Shown piece after piece: positions 47,305 to 55,729 of a DNA stretch of 57,837 nt. Made by a program: the position numbers and the translations under genes. Position 1 is the stretch's first letter; each line of letters starts with the position of its first letter. The notes under the pieces were generated by a model. It was not told the origin of the DNA, did no database searches, and was given only the letters and a program-made list of their open reading frames with translations. The DNA comes from Paenibacillus anaericanus (GTDB lineage Bacteria > Bacillota > Bacilli > Paenibacillales > Paenibacillaceae), in the NCBI RefSeq assembly GCF_003994475.1, contig NZ_RZNY01000023.1, positions 1 through 57,837 on the forward strand. The letters run 5' to 3'.

Positions 47305-48415
47305 CTTCTACTTATTTCGCATCAGCCGCAACTGGCTTATGTTCTTACTTATTATCCTATTACCAATAGCTCATATCTATACGACCTATCTGCAATACCA
47401 GACTAATTTTCAATATCGTATAGGGGTTGTCGATCAGTCTGACGATCAACTTTCAAGGTTGCTGATTGAACAGTTGTCTAAAAGCAATGTAGCTATCGTG
47501 AAGCAGGATACAGTCAAGGAATTGGAGGATAAGTTGATCAGCAATGAAGTGCAATATGCACTCGTGATAGATCAAGGGTTGGAGCAGGATGTTTTGGACA
47601 ATAAGAGTTTTGCCAAAATCCGTGGATTCTCGTTGACCGATGATAACAACTCTATTCCACTGAAGCTGAAGCTGAATAGCTTCCTGTCCTCTACCAAGAC
47701 GATAGCGGGCATAGAGTTCAAGGATATCAGTGAGTTCTCCGCTGCGTTGAGCAGGCTAGAGCAGACGACATTTAACATCTCCGAGAAATATGAAGGAGAC
47801 AAGATAAAGGATAACTATATTGGGCTAATTAATGTGTTAGCCTTTGATATTTTCTTCTTGTTAATCTCGATGTCCCTTGTCTTTCTCAAAGATAAGGAAC
47901 GGGGAATATACGAGCGAATTCTAGTCAGTCCAACAACATCTATTTCTTATTATTTACAATCTACCTTTTTGTTTGTCGTATATGGCATGATTCAGTTTTT
48001 TATTGCCCATGGTTTTATTAATCAATTGCTCGGAACGAAGGTCATCTTACCGCATTTTCTCCAGATTAGTGCTGGAACCATTCTCTATGTAGCGTGTTTA
48101 GCACTTATTGGACAAATGATTGTTGCGCTCTCTAAAAATATGAAGGTTGGAGTAAGTCTTCTACCCATCTTTGTTCTCCCTTTGGGGATGTTAAGCGGAC
48201 AACTTTGGCCTCGGGAGATCATGCCGACATTTTTGCAGCAGGTGTCTTCCGTCTTCCCAACTAGCTGGATTGTTATGTTTAACAAATCCGAAGTGTTGTA
48301 TGGACTCACGTCTTCTGAACTTCTGAAATTCGGGGGATACTTCACATCATTCCTATGTATCGGTGTCATTTTAATATATTTAGTCGTCAAGAAGGATGGG
48401 ATAAAAAGTGTCTAA
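47291..48415 (+). CDS. ABC-2 type permease 2
   Basis: Membrane subunit of 374 residues with the same topology as the preceding permease: one N-terminal helix (14-33), an extracytoplasmic domain (35-170), then five helices. AAGGAG precedes the ATG inside the previous gene. The two permeases likely form a heterodimer. It overlaps the ketosynthase start by 8 nt, so transport and synthesis are translationally coupled. Confidence 0.88.
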   Translation: MKIFNFYLFRISRNWLMFLLIILLPIAHIYTTYLQYQTNFQYRIGVVDQSDDQLSRLLIEQLSKSNVAIVKQDTVKELEDKLISNEVQYALVIDQGLEQDVLDNKSFAKIRGFSLTDDNNSIPLKLKLNSFLSSTKTIAGIEFKDISEFSAALSRLEQTTFNISEKYEGDKIKDNYIGLINVLAFDIFFLLISMSLVFLKDKERGIYERILVSPTTSISYYLQSTFLFVVYGMIQFFIAHGFINQLLGTKVILPHFLQISAGTILYVACLALIGQMIVALSKNMKVGVSLLPIFVLPLGMLSGQLWPREIMPTFLQQVSSVFPTSWIVMFNKSEVLYGLTSSELLKFGGYFTSFLCIGVILIYLVVKKDGIKSV

Positions 48416-49592
48416 TTCGAAACTGAACGGTCAGCGCAGAGCGGTTGTTACAGGTATTGGCGTTCAATGTGCCTTTGCAGATAATTACGAGCAGTTTAGA
48501 AGTGAGCTACGTGGATCGACGGGAAATAAGTCTCATTCGCGAGTCATTACGTTAGAGAACTTGGAAAGAACAACCCAGCAAGACTATCAGAAGATCAAAA
48601 CCAAAAGCCTAATTGATTTTAACGAATATGGCTTGGATTCGCTGAAAGAGGCAATGAAAAATGCAATCCTATCCGTGAATGATTTGGAAGAGATCAAACA
48701 TAAGGTTGGGTTGGTATATTCAACTTCAACGGAAGACACGAACACTTTTCTTTATAGAACATATTCAGAAGAGGAGTCATCATTTGGTACAAAGTTCTCT
48801 GAATATGTCCAGGATGCTATTCCAATCAATGGGAAGATTACGGTATGCGATTCCTCTTGCTCGGCTGGTGGGATCGCAGCAGGTAAGGCCCTTGATCTGA
48901 TTCGATATAGCGATCATAAGATTGTTTTGCTGGGTGGGATCGAGACGATTACCGTCATGCAACATTCCGGGTTCAGCATTCTGGGGGCTCTTGGGACAAA
49001 AGGTTCACAGCCATTCTCCAACCTTCGGGATGGAGTTGGTCTGGGTAACGCCTCTGTTTTTCTTATCGTAGAGGAATACGAATATGCTTTGAACCGGGAG
49101 GCTCCAATCCTGGGTGAGATCGTTGGGTATGGAATAAGTAATGATGCCTACCATATCACAGCACCGCATCCTGAGGGGATTGGGGCTAAACTTGCTATGC
49201 AGCGAGCAATCGAGGAAGCGGGTATTACGGCTGAGGATATTACATATATCAATGCTCATGGTACTGGAACCCCAACTAATGATGCTATGGAAGTGTTAGC
49301 GATTAGCGAGGTATTCGGCCATCCTGTTCATGTATCCTCTATTAAATCATTGACGGGCCATACGTTGTCGGCTGCTGGAATTGTCGAATTAGCTGCCACT
49401 GTCGCTGCTATGCATGAGCAGTATGCCATTCCAAACTATAAATTACATCAACCGATGGAGCATATGGAGAACATTGTGTTTCCTGAGGAAGCGATTCCCC
49501 TTCATTATCATTATGCACTCAGTAATTCTTTTGCATTTGGTGGCAATTGTGTCAGTGTCGTTGTGAAGAAAATAACTCAAGAGGTGTCATAA
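48408..49592 (+). CDS. Beta-ketoacyl-ACP synthase (KS-alpha-like)
   Basis: Condensing enzyme of 394 residues (FabF/type II KS-alpha family), starting at GTG behind AAGGATGGG. The catalytic triad is Cys151 (CDSSCSAGG), His284 (INAHGTGTP) and His318 (KSLTGHTLSAAG), with Lys313. It would extend the ACP-bound chain with malonyl-ACP. It is followed by a degenerate KS, as in KS-alpha/KS-beta pairs. No malonyl transferase gene is present, so FabD of primary metabolism would load the extender. Confidence 0.92.
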   Translation: MSNSKLNGQRRAVVTGIGVQCAFADNYEQFRSELRGSTGNKSHSRVITLENLERTTQQDYQKIKTKSLIDFNEYGLDSLKEAMKNAILSVNDLEEIKHKVGLVYSTSTEDTNTFLYRTYSEEESSFGTKFSEYVQDAIPINGKITVCDSSCSAGGIAAGKALDLIRYSDHKIVLLGGIETITVMQHSGFSILGALGTKGSQPFSNLRDGVGLGNASVFLIVEEYEYALNREAPILGEIVGYGISNDAYHITAPHPEGIGAKLAMQRAIEEAGITAEDITYINAHGTGTPTNDAMEVLAISEVFGHPVHVSSIKSLTGHTLSAAGIVELAATVAAMHEQYAIPNYKLHQPMEHMENIVFPEEAIPLHYHYALSNSFAFGGNCVSVVVKKITQEVS

Positions 49593-49593
49593 G

Positions 49594-50610
49594 ATGAACA
49601 TCTGTATTACAGGTAACGTATTGTGTTCGGCGTATGGAGATCGTTTCGAGGACTATGAGTTCTCGGCAGAACCTGAATTGTTGCGAATAGATCGGGACTT
49701 TAAGGTATTACCTAAAGTCAGAAGAACGGATCGACTGTCCCGCATTTGTTTATATACCGTGATGGGGTTGCTGGATAAGAACACATCGTTAAAGGATTAT
49801 TTGCAGCGTACAGGAATAGTGATGTCATCTAAGTATGGGCCTTATAAAGTATGCAAGGAATATATCGAGACGGTTAAGGCGGAAGGCTACGATATGGGAA
49901 GTCCAACGTTGTTCTCCGCAACGGTGGCGAATGCGGGAGTAGGCTACATATGCAGAGCGTTGGGACTTCATGGGCCGATGACAACAGAAAGAGGAGCGGA
50001 TGGTATTGTTTCAGCCATCCAATGTATTCAATCTGGCAAAGCCGAGGTTGCTTATTCTCTGGCTGTAGATGAAATTACGGAAGTTCTTACCGCTTTAACG
50101 GGGCAAGAACACAATGAACGCTTCTCAGAAATAAGCAATTTACTCGCTATTGAATCCGAAGAACATGCGGTGAATCGAAATGCGCCTATCCTAGGGTATA
50201 TTTATGGAGTTCAGACATTTGCTGTGAAGAAGAACGGTGATCGTTTGTTTAAGGAACAGGACTTTACAGCATGTCTAAAGCTCGCATTAGAGGAGTGGAA
50301 GGAAGAATTTAATATGATGGATGGAGATATCGCTGCGGTTATATTATCTTCCCGTCAAGGAAGCGACCAATGGCAACTTGAGCGAGATTTCTTCCAATCG
50401 TATCTGAAAGAACCGTTCCAAACGCTGTCGCCTAAGGACTTTTTCGGGGAGTCTTTCTCCTCCGCATTTCAGAATGCTATGCAATTCGCCCTCTTGTCTA
50501 GAGAAGTGATATCAGATGGATATCTGATCGTTATCGATGCTGACTTTGAGGAATCCAAAGTATCACTCGCATTACTAAAGGGTAATCCGGCAAGGGAGGC
50601 GGATGTTTGA
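49594..50610 (+). CDS. Degenerate ketosynthase, chain-length-factor-like (KS-beta)
   Basis: A shortened thiolase-fold protein of 338 residues. The active-site loop reads GPMTTERGADGIVSA, so the nucleophilic Cys is absent (Arg133-Gly134-Ala135 there). The region of the first catalytic His reads LSSRQGSDQ in place of NAHGT. It is therefore not a condensing enzyme alone. By position next to an intact KS it should form a KS/CLF heterodimer that sets chain length. It is shorter and more divergent than usual KS-beta proteins. Confidence 0.8.
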   Translation: MNICITGNVLCSAYGDRFEDYEFSAEPELLRIDRDFKVLPKVRRTDRLSRICLYTVMGLLDKNTSLKDYLQRTGIVMSSKYGPYKVCKEYIETVKAEGYDMGSPTLFSATVANAGVGYICRALGLHGPMTTERGADGIVSAIQCIQSGKAEVAYSLAVDEITEVLTALTGQEHNERFSEISNLLAIESEEHAVNRNAPILGYIYGVQTFAVKKNGDRLFKEQDFTACLKLALEEWKEEFNMMDGDIAAVILSSRQGSDQWQLERDFFQSYLKEPFQTLSPKDFFGESFSSAFQNAMQFALLSREVISDGYLIVIDADFEESKVSLALLKGNPAREADV

Positions 50611-51353
50611 TGATAGGGGGCAAAATTGCACTAGTTACAGGTGGTAGTCGTGGTATCGGAAGTGCTGTTGTGGAGAAATTGGCAGCTGAAGGGGCTACTG
50701 TTATCTTTACTTATCATTCTAATCGAGATAAAGCAGAGCAATTAACTGAACGGTTAAGAGCGCAGGAACGAGACGTGCATTGTCTGAAGTTAGACATTAC
50801 AAGCCGTGAAGAAGTCCTTGCTGCATTAGAAATAATATACAGCCAATACGGAATACCCGATATTCTAGTAAATAATGCAGGTGTTAACCGCGATAAACTA
50901 TTCGTTCAGATGAGTGAGGATGATTGGTTCGAAGTCATGAATACTAATCTGAACGGGGTATTCCACATTACGAAGTCTGTATCCTACAAGATGCTACTGA
51001 ATAGCAAAGAGGGTTCCATTATTAATATGTCTTCTGTATCAGGTATGATCGGAAGTGTAGGGCAAGCGAATTATTGCGCAGCAAAGGCTGGGTTGTTGGG
51101 CTTCACACGATCCGTCTCTAAAGAACTCGGTAGATATAATATCCGTGTTAATGCGATTTCCCCAGGTTATATCGAAACAGATATGATCGGAGAAATCCCG
51201 GAGAAGCATAAGAAGGAAATGATGGGACGTATCCCGCTTAAGCGTATTGGTTCCCGTGAGGAAGTGGCAAATGTCGTCTTGTTCTTGGCCTCTTCCATGT
51301 CTAGTTATGTGACGGGAACGACGATCGTAGTTGACGGAGGATTAACTAGCTAG
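50610..51353 (+). CDS. 3-oxoacyl-ACP reductase (FabG-like ketoreductase)
   Basis: SDR ketoreductase of 247 residues. Cofactor motif TGGSRGIG (10-17), NNAG (88-91), catalytic Ser142, Tyr155 and Lys159 in YCAAK, and a C-terminal VDGG. It would reduce each beta-keto intermediate on the cluster ACP using NADPH. The start overlaps the end of the preceding KS-beta gene. High similarity to housekeeping FabG suggests recruitment from fatty acid synthesis. Confidence 0.92.
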   Translation: MIGGKIALVTGGSRGIGSAVVEKLAAEGATVIFTYHSNRDKAEQLTERLRAQERDVHCLKLDITSREEVLAALEIIYSQYGIPDILVNNAGVNRDKLFVQMSEDDWFEVMNTNLNGVFHITKSVSYKMLLNSKEGSIINMSSVSGMIGSVGQANYCAAKAGLLGFTRSVSKELGRYNIRVNAISPGYIETDMIGEIPEKHKKEMMGRIPLKRIGSREEVANVVLFLASSMSSYVTGTTIVVDGGLTS

Positions 51354-51920
51354 ATGAAGGTGGAGGAAGCAGCGCCTATTATGTTTGTTGATAAGCTACC
51401 TAAAGGAATGGAAATGTTGTTATATTCCTTTTCCTTCACGTGCGGTAGTAAGGGAAAGGGAATTAAGAAATCCCGACTTAGGCAAAGTGTCCGGGGCATT
51501 CTACAACAAGATATCCCGGATGAGTTCCTCCATTCAAGATCCTATTGCGGAAATGATGTTCTTCAGGTCATAAGTTATGACTATGCGGTGGGCTGTGATT
51601 ATGAGAATATGGATAGATTTAAGGGTACCAGTTCTTTTTTTACGAATGATGCTGAATTAAATTATATTCGTAACCAGCGGCCGGAACATGATGAACATAT
51701 GCTCTTGAGCGTGATATGGGGGATGAAGGAATCGCTAACCAAGCTGCTTCGGATACCTCTGCAAGTATTTCTACAATCCAAGACACTCCGGGTTGAAACC
51801 GGAAGAATGTCCATGACAGGCTTAGGGTGTCCGGTATTTGTATACACAGAAATACACGGCTCTAATCAGATTGTTATAACTTACTGCGAAAGGGAGCTAT
51901 TCCATGTATGGCATTTCTAA
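51354..51920 (+). CDS. 4'-phosphopantetheinyl transferase (divergent)
   Basis: A 188-residue protein identified as a PPTase by the spaced motifs AVGCDYE (Mg-binding D82, E84) and WGMKESLTK (W122, K125, E126), matching the GxDxE and WxxKES signatures. The rest is divergent. It would transfer phosphopantetheine from CoA to Ser43 of the cluster ACP. The ATG directly follows the FabG stop, about 13 nt after a GGAGG. It overlaps the dehydratase gene by 17 nt. Confidence 0.75.
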   Translation: MKVEEAAPIMFVDKLPKGMEMLLYSFSFTCGSKGKGIKKSRLRQSVRGILQQDIPDEFLHSRSYCGNDVLQVISYDYAVGCDYENMDRFKGTSSFFTNDAELNYIRNQRPEHDEHMLLSVIWGMKESLTKLLRIPLQVFLQSKTLRVETGRMSMTGLGCPVFVYTEIHGSNQIVITYCERELFHVWHF

Positions 51921-52338
51921 GATAAAGGAAGCATTACCGCAGCGTTATCCATTTTTACTTGTCGATCGGGTTATCCAGCATGAATATAACAAATCGGTTA
52001 CGACGATTAAGAACATCACCTTCAACGAATTTTGGAGTGTCGGACATTTCGATTATAAGCCGATCTATCCGGGGGTACTTATGATCGAGACGATGGCACA
52101 AACCGGGGGATTAATTTTTCATAATTTCGATGACAACAAGAACAATTTAGAAGGTAAGGATGGACTTTTGGTTGGTGTAAACAAAACGAAGTTTCTGAAA
52201 CGTGTGGAACCTGGCGATAGGATCATTACTGTAGGCCAAAAAGTAATTAACTTAGGGGATATGGCTAAAGTATATTGCGAGATGTTTGTAGACGACTGTA
52301 AAGTCGCACAGGGAGAACTTTCATACTTAGTCAATTGA
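51904..52338 (+). CDS. FabZ-like beta-hydroxyacyl-ACP dehydratase
   Basis: Hotdog-fold dehydratase of 144 residues. The N terminus (ALPQRYPFLLVDRV) and the catalytic His48 (VGHFDYKPIYPGV) and Glu62 (IETMAQTGG) are as in FabZ. It would dehydrate beta-hydroxy intermediates to trans-2-enoyl-ACP. With no enoyl reductase in the operon the double bonds would be kept. Last gene of the cluster. Confidence 0.92.
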   Translation: MYGISKIKEALPQRYPFLLVDRVIQHEYNKSVTTIKNITFNEFWSVGHFDYKPIYPGVLMIETMAQTGGLIFHNFDDNKNNLEGKDGLLVGVNKTKFLKRVEPGDRIITVGQKVINLGDMAKVYCEMFVDDCKVAQGELSYLVN

Positions 52339-52713
52339 AGGTGAAAAGATGTTTATCAGCAGATAGAAGCAATGTATATGTATGGTTGCCGAGATCAAGA
52401 GTATCATCTTGATTTCGGCAACGGATCAACCCTCAAGGACCACATACTGGGACTAATAAAGCTATGAGAGGTGGTTCTTATCTATGCCACCAATCTTACT
52501 GCAACCGTTATAGAGTCGCAGCCCGCAGCTCCAATACACCCGACAGCTCCACGGGTAATATAGGCTTTCGATGTGTAGCGGATGTATAGTGAAAGCTATG
52601 AAACTAAAAAAGTAGTTACAAATAATGAATTTGCGTACATTTTAAAAGGCGATCTGCTGCAATTTTTAGACAACCTCTGAATATATATAGTAGAAAAAGA
52701 GGGAGGCAGGTCC
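52339..52713. other. Intergenic region with flanking hairpin and two tiny frames
   Basis: Holds the second copy of the 30-nt hairpin element (52389-52418; arms from 52385 to 52422), which lacks a T tract here. Two short open frames, GTG-started 27 codons ending about 52562 and ATG 52582-52680 (32 residues, ending LLQFLDNL), have no clear ribosome binding site and are not called as genes. Confidence 0.4.
52389..52418. repeat. Second copy of the cluster-flanking hairpin element
   Basis: 28/30 identical to 43028-43057. GTTGCCGAGA..CAAGA pairs with TCTTG..TTTCGGCAAC. The outermost pairs differ from copy 1 but remain complementary (AGAGCC/GGCTCT against GTTGCC/GGCAAC). Confidence 0.8.
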
Positions 52714-52938
52714 ATGTTCCAGAAACAACGGTTTAAAAACTACGCACTATGGGTTAGTATAGCTTCTCAAGTTATTTTGTTGGTTCAACTTATTGGGCAT
52801 TTAACGGGAGCCTTTGATGTGACTGACGTGATGAAACAGGAAGTTCTGGCGATTGTGGATGTGGGGCTTGGGTTGCTATCTACACTCGGAATTATCTCGA
52901 ATCCAACCAAGCCGAAGAGTGGCGGGTATAACTTATAA
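52714..52938 (+). CDS. Lone phage-type holin (phiLC3 family)
   Basis: A 74-residue membrane protein with two hydrophobic helices (about 12-33 and 47-62). The pattern RFKNYALWVSIASQVILLVQ, then GLLSTLGIISNPTKP, matches phiLC3-type holins. GGGAGG precedes the ATG. No endolysin or other phage gene is adjacent, so it may be a prophage relic or a domesticated holin. Confidence 0.8.
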   Translation: MFQKQRFKNYALWVSIASQVILLVQLIGHLTGAFDVTDVMKQEVLAIVDVGLGLLSTLGIISNPTKPKSGGYNL

Positions 52939-52973
52939 AGAGTCGCCTCGCAAATTTAATTCTCGTATAATCA

Positions 52974-53003
52974 GATGCCATCCTTATAGGATGGTATCTT
53001 TTG
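52974..53003 (+). terminator. Terminator after the holin gene
   Basis: GATGCCATCCT / AGGATGGTATC stem with a three-base loop, followed by TTTT. Confidence 0.75.
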
Positions 53004-53157
53004 TGCGCTTGGCAGCGCGATTTTTAATCCCCGATATTTTGCTTATCAAATTATAAATCTGTAAAATATGAACCGGGTGCAAGCACATTTGCGTCTTCAC
53101 ATAAATAAAGTGCTTACCGCTGCCGGTAAAGCCCGAAATTAAAGGAGAAGAGTTGCG

Positions 53158-54000
53158 ATGACTGAGAATATCCCGTTAATTGAATTGAACGATGGAATGA
53201 AGGTTCCTGCGGTCGGGTTTGGAACGTACCGTTTAAAGGGTGCCGATGGAGTTTCCAGCATCAAGACAGCGATCGAAGTCGGTTACCGCTTGCTGGACAG
53301 CGCCTTTAATTATGAGAATGAAGGGACGATTGGTGAAGCGGTCCGGCAAAGCGCTGTGCCGCGGGACCAACTACTCATTACGTCCAAACTGCCGGGGCGC
53401 CATCACGCTTATGACAAAGCATTGGCGACGATTCAGGAATCCTTGTATAGAGGCGGCTTAGACTATTATGATTTCTATCTCATTCATTGGCCGAATCCGA
53501 ATGTGAATTTATACATTGAGGCCTGGCAGGCAATGATAGAGGCCAGGAAGCAAGGGCTGATCCGTTCCATAGGCGTGTGCAATTTTTTGCCGGAGCATAT
53601 TGAACGGTTGATTCAGGAAACTGGTGTAGCGCCGAGCATGAATCAAATTGAGCTGCATCCGCTGTTTAACCAGGAGAAGCAGCGTGAGTGGCATAAGGAG
53701 CATGGAATCGTTACCGAATCATGGAGTCCACTCGGACGGGCCAGCAACATTCTGGAGAATGACAAGATTGTAGAGATCGCCAAAGCTCACAATAAGTCGG
53801 CTACACAGGTTATTTTACGATGGCATGTCCAGCTTGGGGCAGTTCCTATTCCCAAAGCCGGATCTGTTCAGCATCAGCGCGATAATCTGAATGTGTTTGA
53901 TTTTGAGCTGGATGAGGTTCAAATGAAGGCCATTTCCGGACTAACCTCCCTCTCCGGACGTATCGCGGATCAGGACCCGGCTACGTATGAGGAATTCTAA
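53158..54000 (+). CDS. Aldo/keto reductase
   Basis: NADPH-dependent carbonyl reductase of 280 residues with a TIM-barrel fold (AKR5-like, YvgN/YtbE type). Catalytic tetrad Asp47, Tyr52, Lys77 and His110. Signature GYRLLDSAFNYENEGTIGEA. AAAGGAGAAGAG precedes the ATG and a strong terminator follows. GC content and codon use look somewhat higher than in the AT-rich cluster upstream. Physiological substrate unknown, probably reactive aldehydes. Confidence 0.92.
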   Translation: MTENIPLIELNDGMKVPAVGFGTYRLKGADGVSSIKTAIEVGYRLLDSAFNYENEGTIGEAVRQSAVPRDQLLITSKLPGRHHAYDKALATIQESLYRGGLDYYDFYLIHWPNPNVNLYIEAWQAMIEARKQGLIRSIGVCNFLPEHIERLIQETGVAPSMNQIELHPLFNQEKQREWHKEHGIVTESWSPLGRASNILENDKIVEIAKAHNKSATQVILRWHVQLGAVPIPKAGSVQHQRDNLNVFDFELDEVQMKAISGLTSLSGRIADQDPATYEEF

Positions 54001-54017
54001 AACAATATGATCTATTC

Positions 54018-54053
54018 ACCCCTATCCGCTAAGCCGGATAGGGGTGTTTTTCT
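54018..54053 (+). terminator. Terminator after the aldo/keto reductase
   Basis: Perfect stem CACCCCTATCCG / CGGATAGGGGTG with loop CTAAGC, followed by TTTTTCT. Confidence 0.95.
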
Positions 54054-54185
54054 GTGCTGGCGATGACAGAGACTCCCCGCTTTGTAACACGTGCGATTGC
54101 ATATGAAATAATGCCGGTGCTGATCACCTTGATACGATTGCCGCTTATTTCCTTGTTCATAGGACGCTTTTACTCAAAATGGGTA

Positions 54186-54216
54186 TTGACTCTCACGTTA
54201 CGTGATACCCTATAGT
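54186..54216 (+). promoter_or_regulatory. MerR-type promoter with 19-bp spacer
   Basis: TTGACT (54186-54191), 19-bp spacer, TATAGT (54211-54216). The spacer contains the dyad TCACGTTACGTGA (54193-54205). The overlong spacer and central dyad are typical of MerR-activated promoters, so the downstream regulator is probably autoregulated. Confidence 0.75.
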
Positions 54217-54243
54217 AAATAACGAAGGGAGGACATCATCCAA

Positions 54244-54984
54244 ATGAGAGTGAAGGAAGTTGCTGATTTAGTTGGGATCAGTGTGCGCACACTGCATCAT
54301 TATGACGAGATCGGATTGTTAACCCCGGAGGAAACAACGGAAGCCGGCTACCGGATATACTCCCCGGACAATCTGGAGATGTTGCAACAAATTTTATCCT
54401 TCAAGGAGTTAGGTTTCCCTTTGAAAAAGATTAGTGAAATCATCAACGATCCATCATTCGACCGCCAGGAGGCGTTATTGCTACACAAAAATATGCTACT
54501 GGAGCGTCGCCGTCGATTGGATGGAATTATTGCTACGATTGATAGAACGATTCAACATTCGAAAGGAGAAATTGAAATGACAGATAAAGAGAAATTTGCT
54601 GGTTTTGACTTTGGTTCTAATCCTTATGAACAAGAAGCACGCGAGCGCTGGGGAGATGCAGCCGTTGACCAGTCCAATGAGAAGATCGGTAAAATGCCAA
54701 AGTCCGGTCAAGCAGCATTATCCGAAGGGATGAATGAAATCTATAGGAAACTTGCGCATCTTCGGGGTACCTCACCTCAATCTGAGGAGGCACAAGCAGC
54801 TATTAAGGAATGGTATGATTTCCTGAATCAGATAGGTAACTACTCCTTGGAGGCATTCAAGGGACTAGGTCAAATGTATGTCGATGATGAGCGATTCACG
54901 AAGAACATCGATCAATTCGGCGAGGGACTGGCGCAGTTTATGTGTGATGCGATGATTGTATTTGCGGAGAGCGACAAGAAATAG
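54244..54984 (+). CDS. MerR family regulator with TipAS ligand-binding domain
   Basis: A 246-residue regulator. N-terminal MerR helix-turn-helix (VKEVADLVGISVRTLHHYDE, GYRIYSPDNL), coiled-coil helix (75-110), then a TipAS-like helical domain (about 120-246; YEQEARERWGDAAV, EWYDFLNQIG). TipAS domains bind thiopeptides and other drugs in TipAL, Mta and SkgA. B. subtilis Mta is a close functional relative. It carries its own MerR-type promoter. Confidence 0.92.
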   Translation: MRVKEVADLVGISVRTLHHYDEIGLLTPEETTEAGYRIYSPDNLEMLQQILSFKELGFPLKKISEIINDPSFDRQEALLLHKNMLLERRRRLDGIIATIDRTIQHSKGEIEMTDKEKFAGFDFGSNPYEQEARERWGDAAVDQSNEKIGKMPKSGQAALSEGMNEIYRKLAHLRGTSPQSEEAQAAIKEWYDFLNQIGNYSLEAFKGLGQMYVDDERFTKNIDQFGEGLAQFMCDAMIVFAESDKK

Positions 54985-55007
54985 ATTATTAGTTGAATCA
55001 AAATTGA

Positions 55008-55038
55008 GGACCTTCCGAAGTTGGACGGTCCTTTTTCT
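55008..55038 (+). terminator. Terminator after tipA-type gene
   Basis: AGGACC / GGTCCT stem with additional inner TCC/GGA pairs, followed by TTTTTCTT. Confidence 0.75.
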
Positions 55039-55099
55039 TGCTATGTAGTTTACAATGAGAGAATGAAATGAAATTAAATTCCACGAGCGGAGGCTGTTT

Positions 55100-55588
55100 A
55101 TGACACTGTACGATATTGAAGTGAAGACCATTAAGGGTGAAGTTCAAACGCTGGAGTCATACCGAGGGAAGGTACTGTTGATCGTGAATACGGCAACGAA
55201 GTGCGGCTTCGCTCCTCAGTTTAAGGGTCTTCAAGATTTGTACGATACGTATAAAGATGAGGGCTTTGCTGTACTGGGCTTTCCCTGTGGACAGTTTGCT
55301 AACCAGGAACCAGGAACGAATGAAGAGGTTGCTGCTGCCTGTGAGTTAAATTTCGGAGTGAACTTTCCGCTTTTTTCTAAGGTAGATGTGAAGGGGAAGG
55401 ATGCTCACCCATTATTTCAATGGCTTACGAATGAGGCTCCTGGAGTACTAGGCACTAAATCTATCAAATGGAATTTCACGAAATTTCTGATCGATCAGCA
55501 AGGTAAGGTCGTGAAACGATTCGGACCTAAAGATACCCCTGCACAAATCACTAGTCATATTGCAGGTTTGCTTACTAAGAGTGGTTAA
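55100..55588 (+). CDS. Glutathione peroxidase family (Cys-type) peroxidase
   Basis: Cytosolic thiol peroxidase of 162 residues. Peroxidatic Cys35 in NTATKCGFAPQ (Cys replacing selenocysteine), FPCGQFANQEPG with the conserved Gln, and Trp-Asn in KWNFTKFLID. In Bacillales such enzymes (BsaA) usually use thioredoxin or bacillithiol-linked reductants. GGAGG is six bases before the ATG. Protects against peroxides. Confidence 0.92.
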   Translation: MTLYDIEVKTIKGEVQTLESYRGKVLLIVNTATKCGFAPQFKGLQDLYDTYKDEGFAVLGFPCGQFANQEPGTNEEVAAACELNFGVNFPLFSKVDVKGKDAHPLFQWLTNEAPGVLGTKSIKWNFTKFLIDQQGKVVKRFGPKDTPAQITSHIAGLLTKSG

Positions 55589-55729
55589 CAAATAGGTAGT
55601 TTTGTTCTATCATATAGGAAGCATCCCTTCTGAGCGTTATTGGAATCTCGACAATTCCTAATATACTAAGCAGGTTTGTGTCTTTTTTTTGTATGCTTGG
55701 CATTCATTCTGATTTGGAGAGGATCTAAT

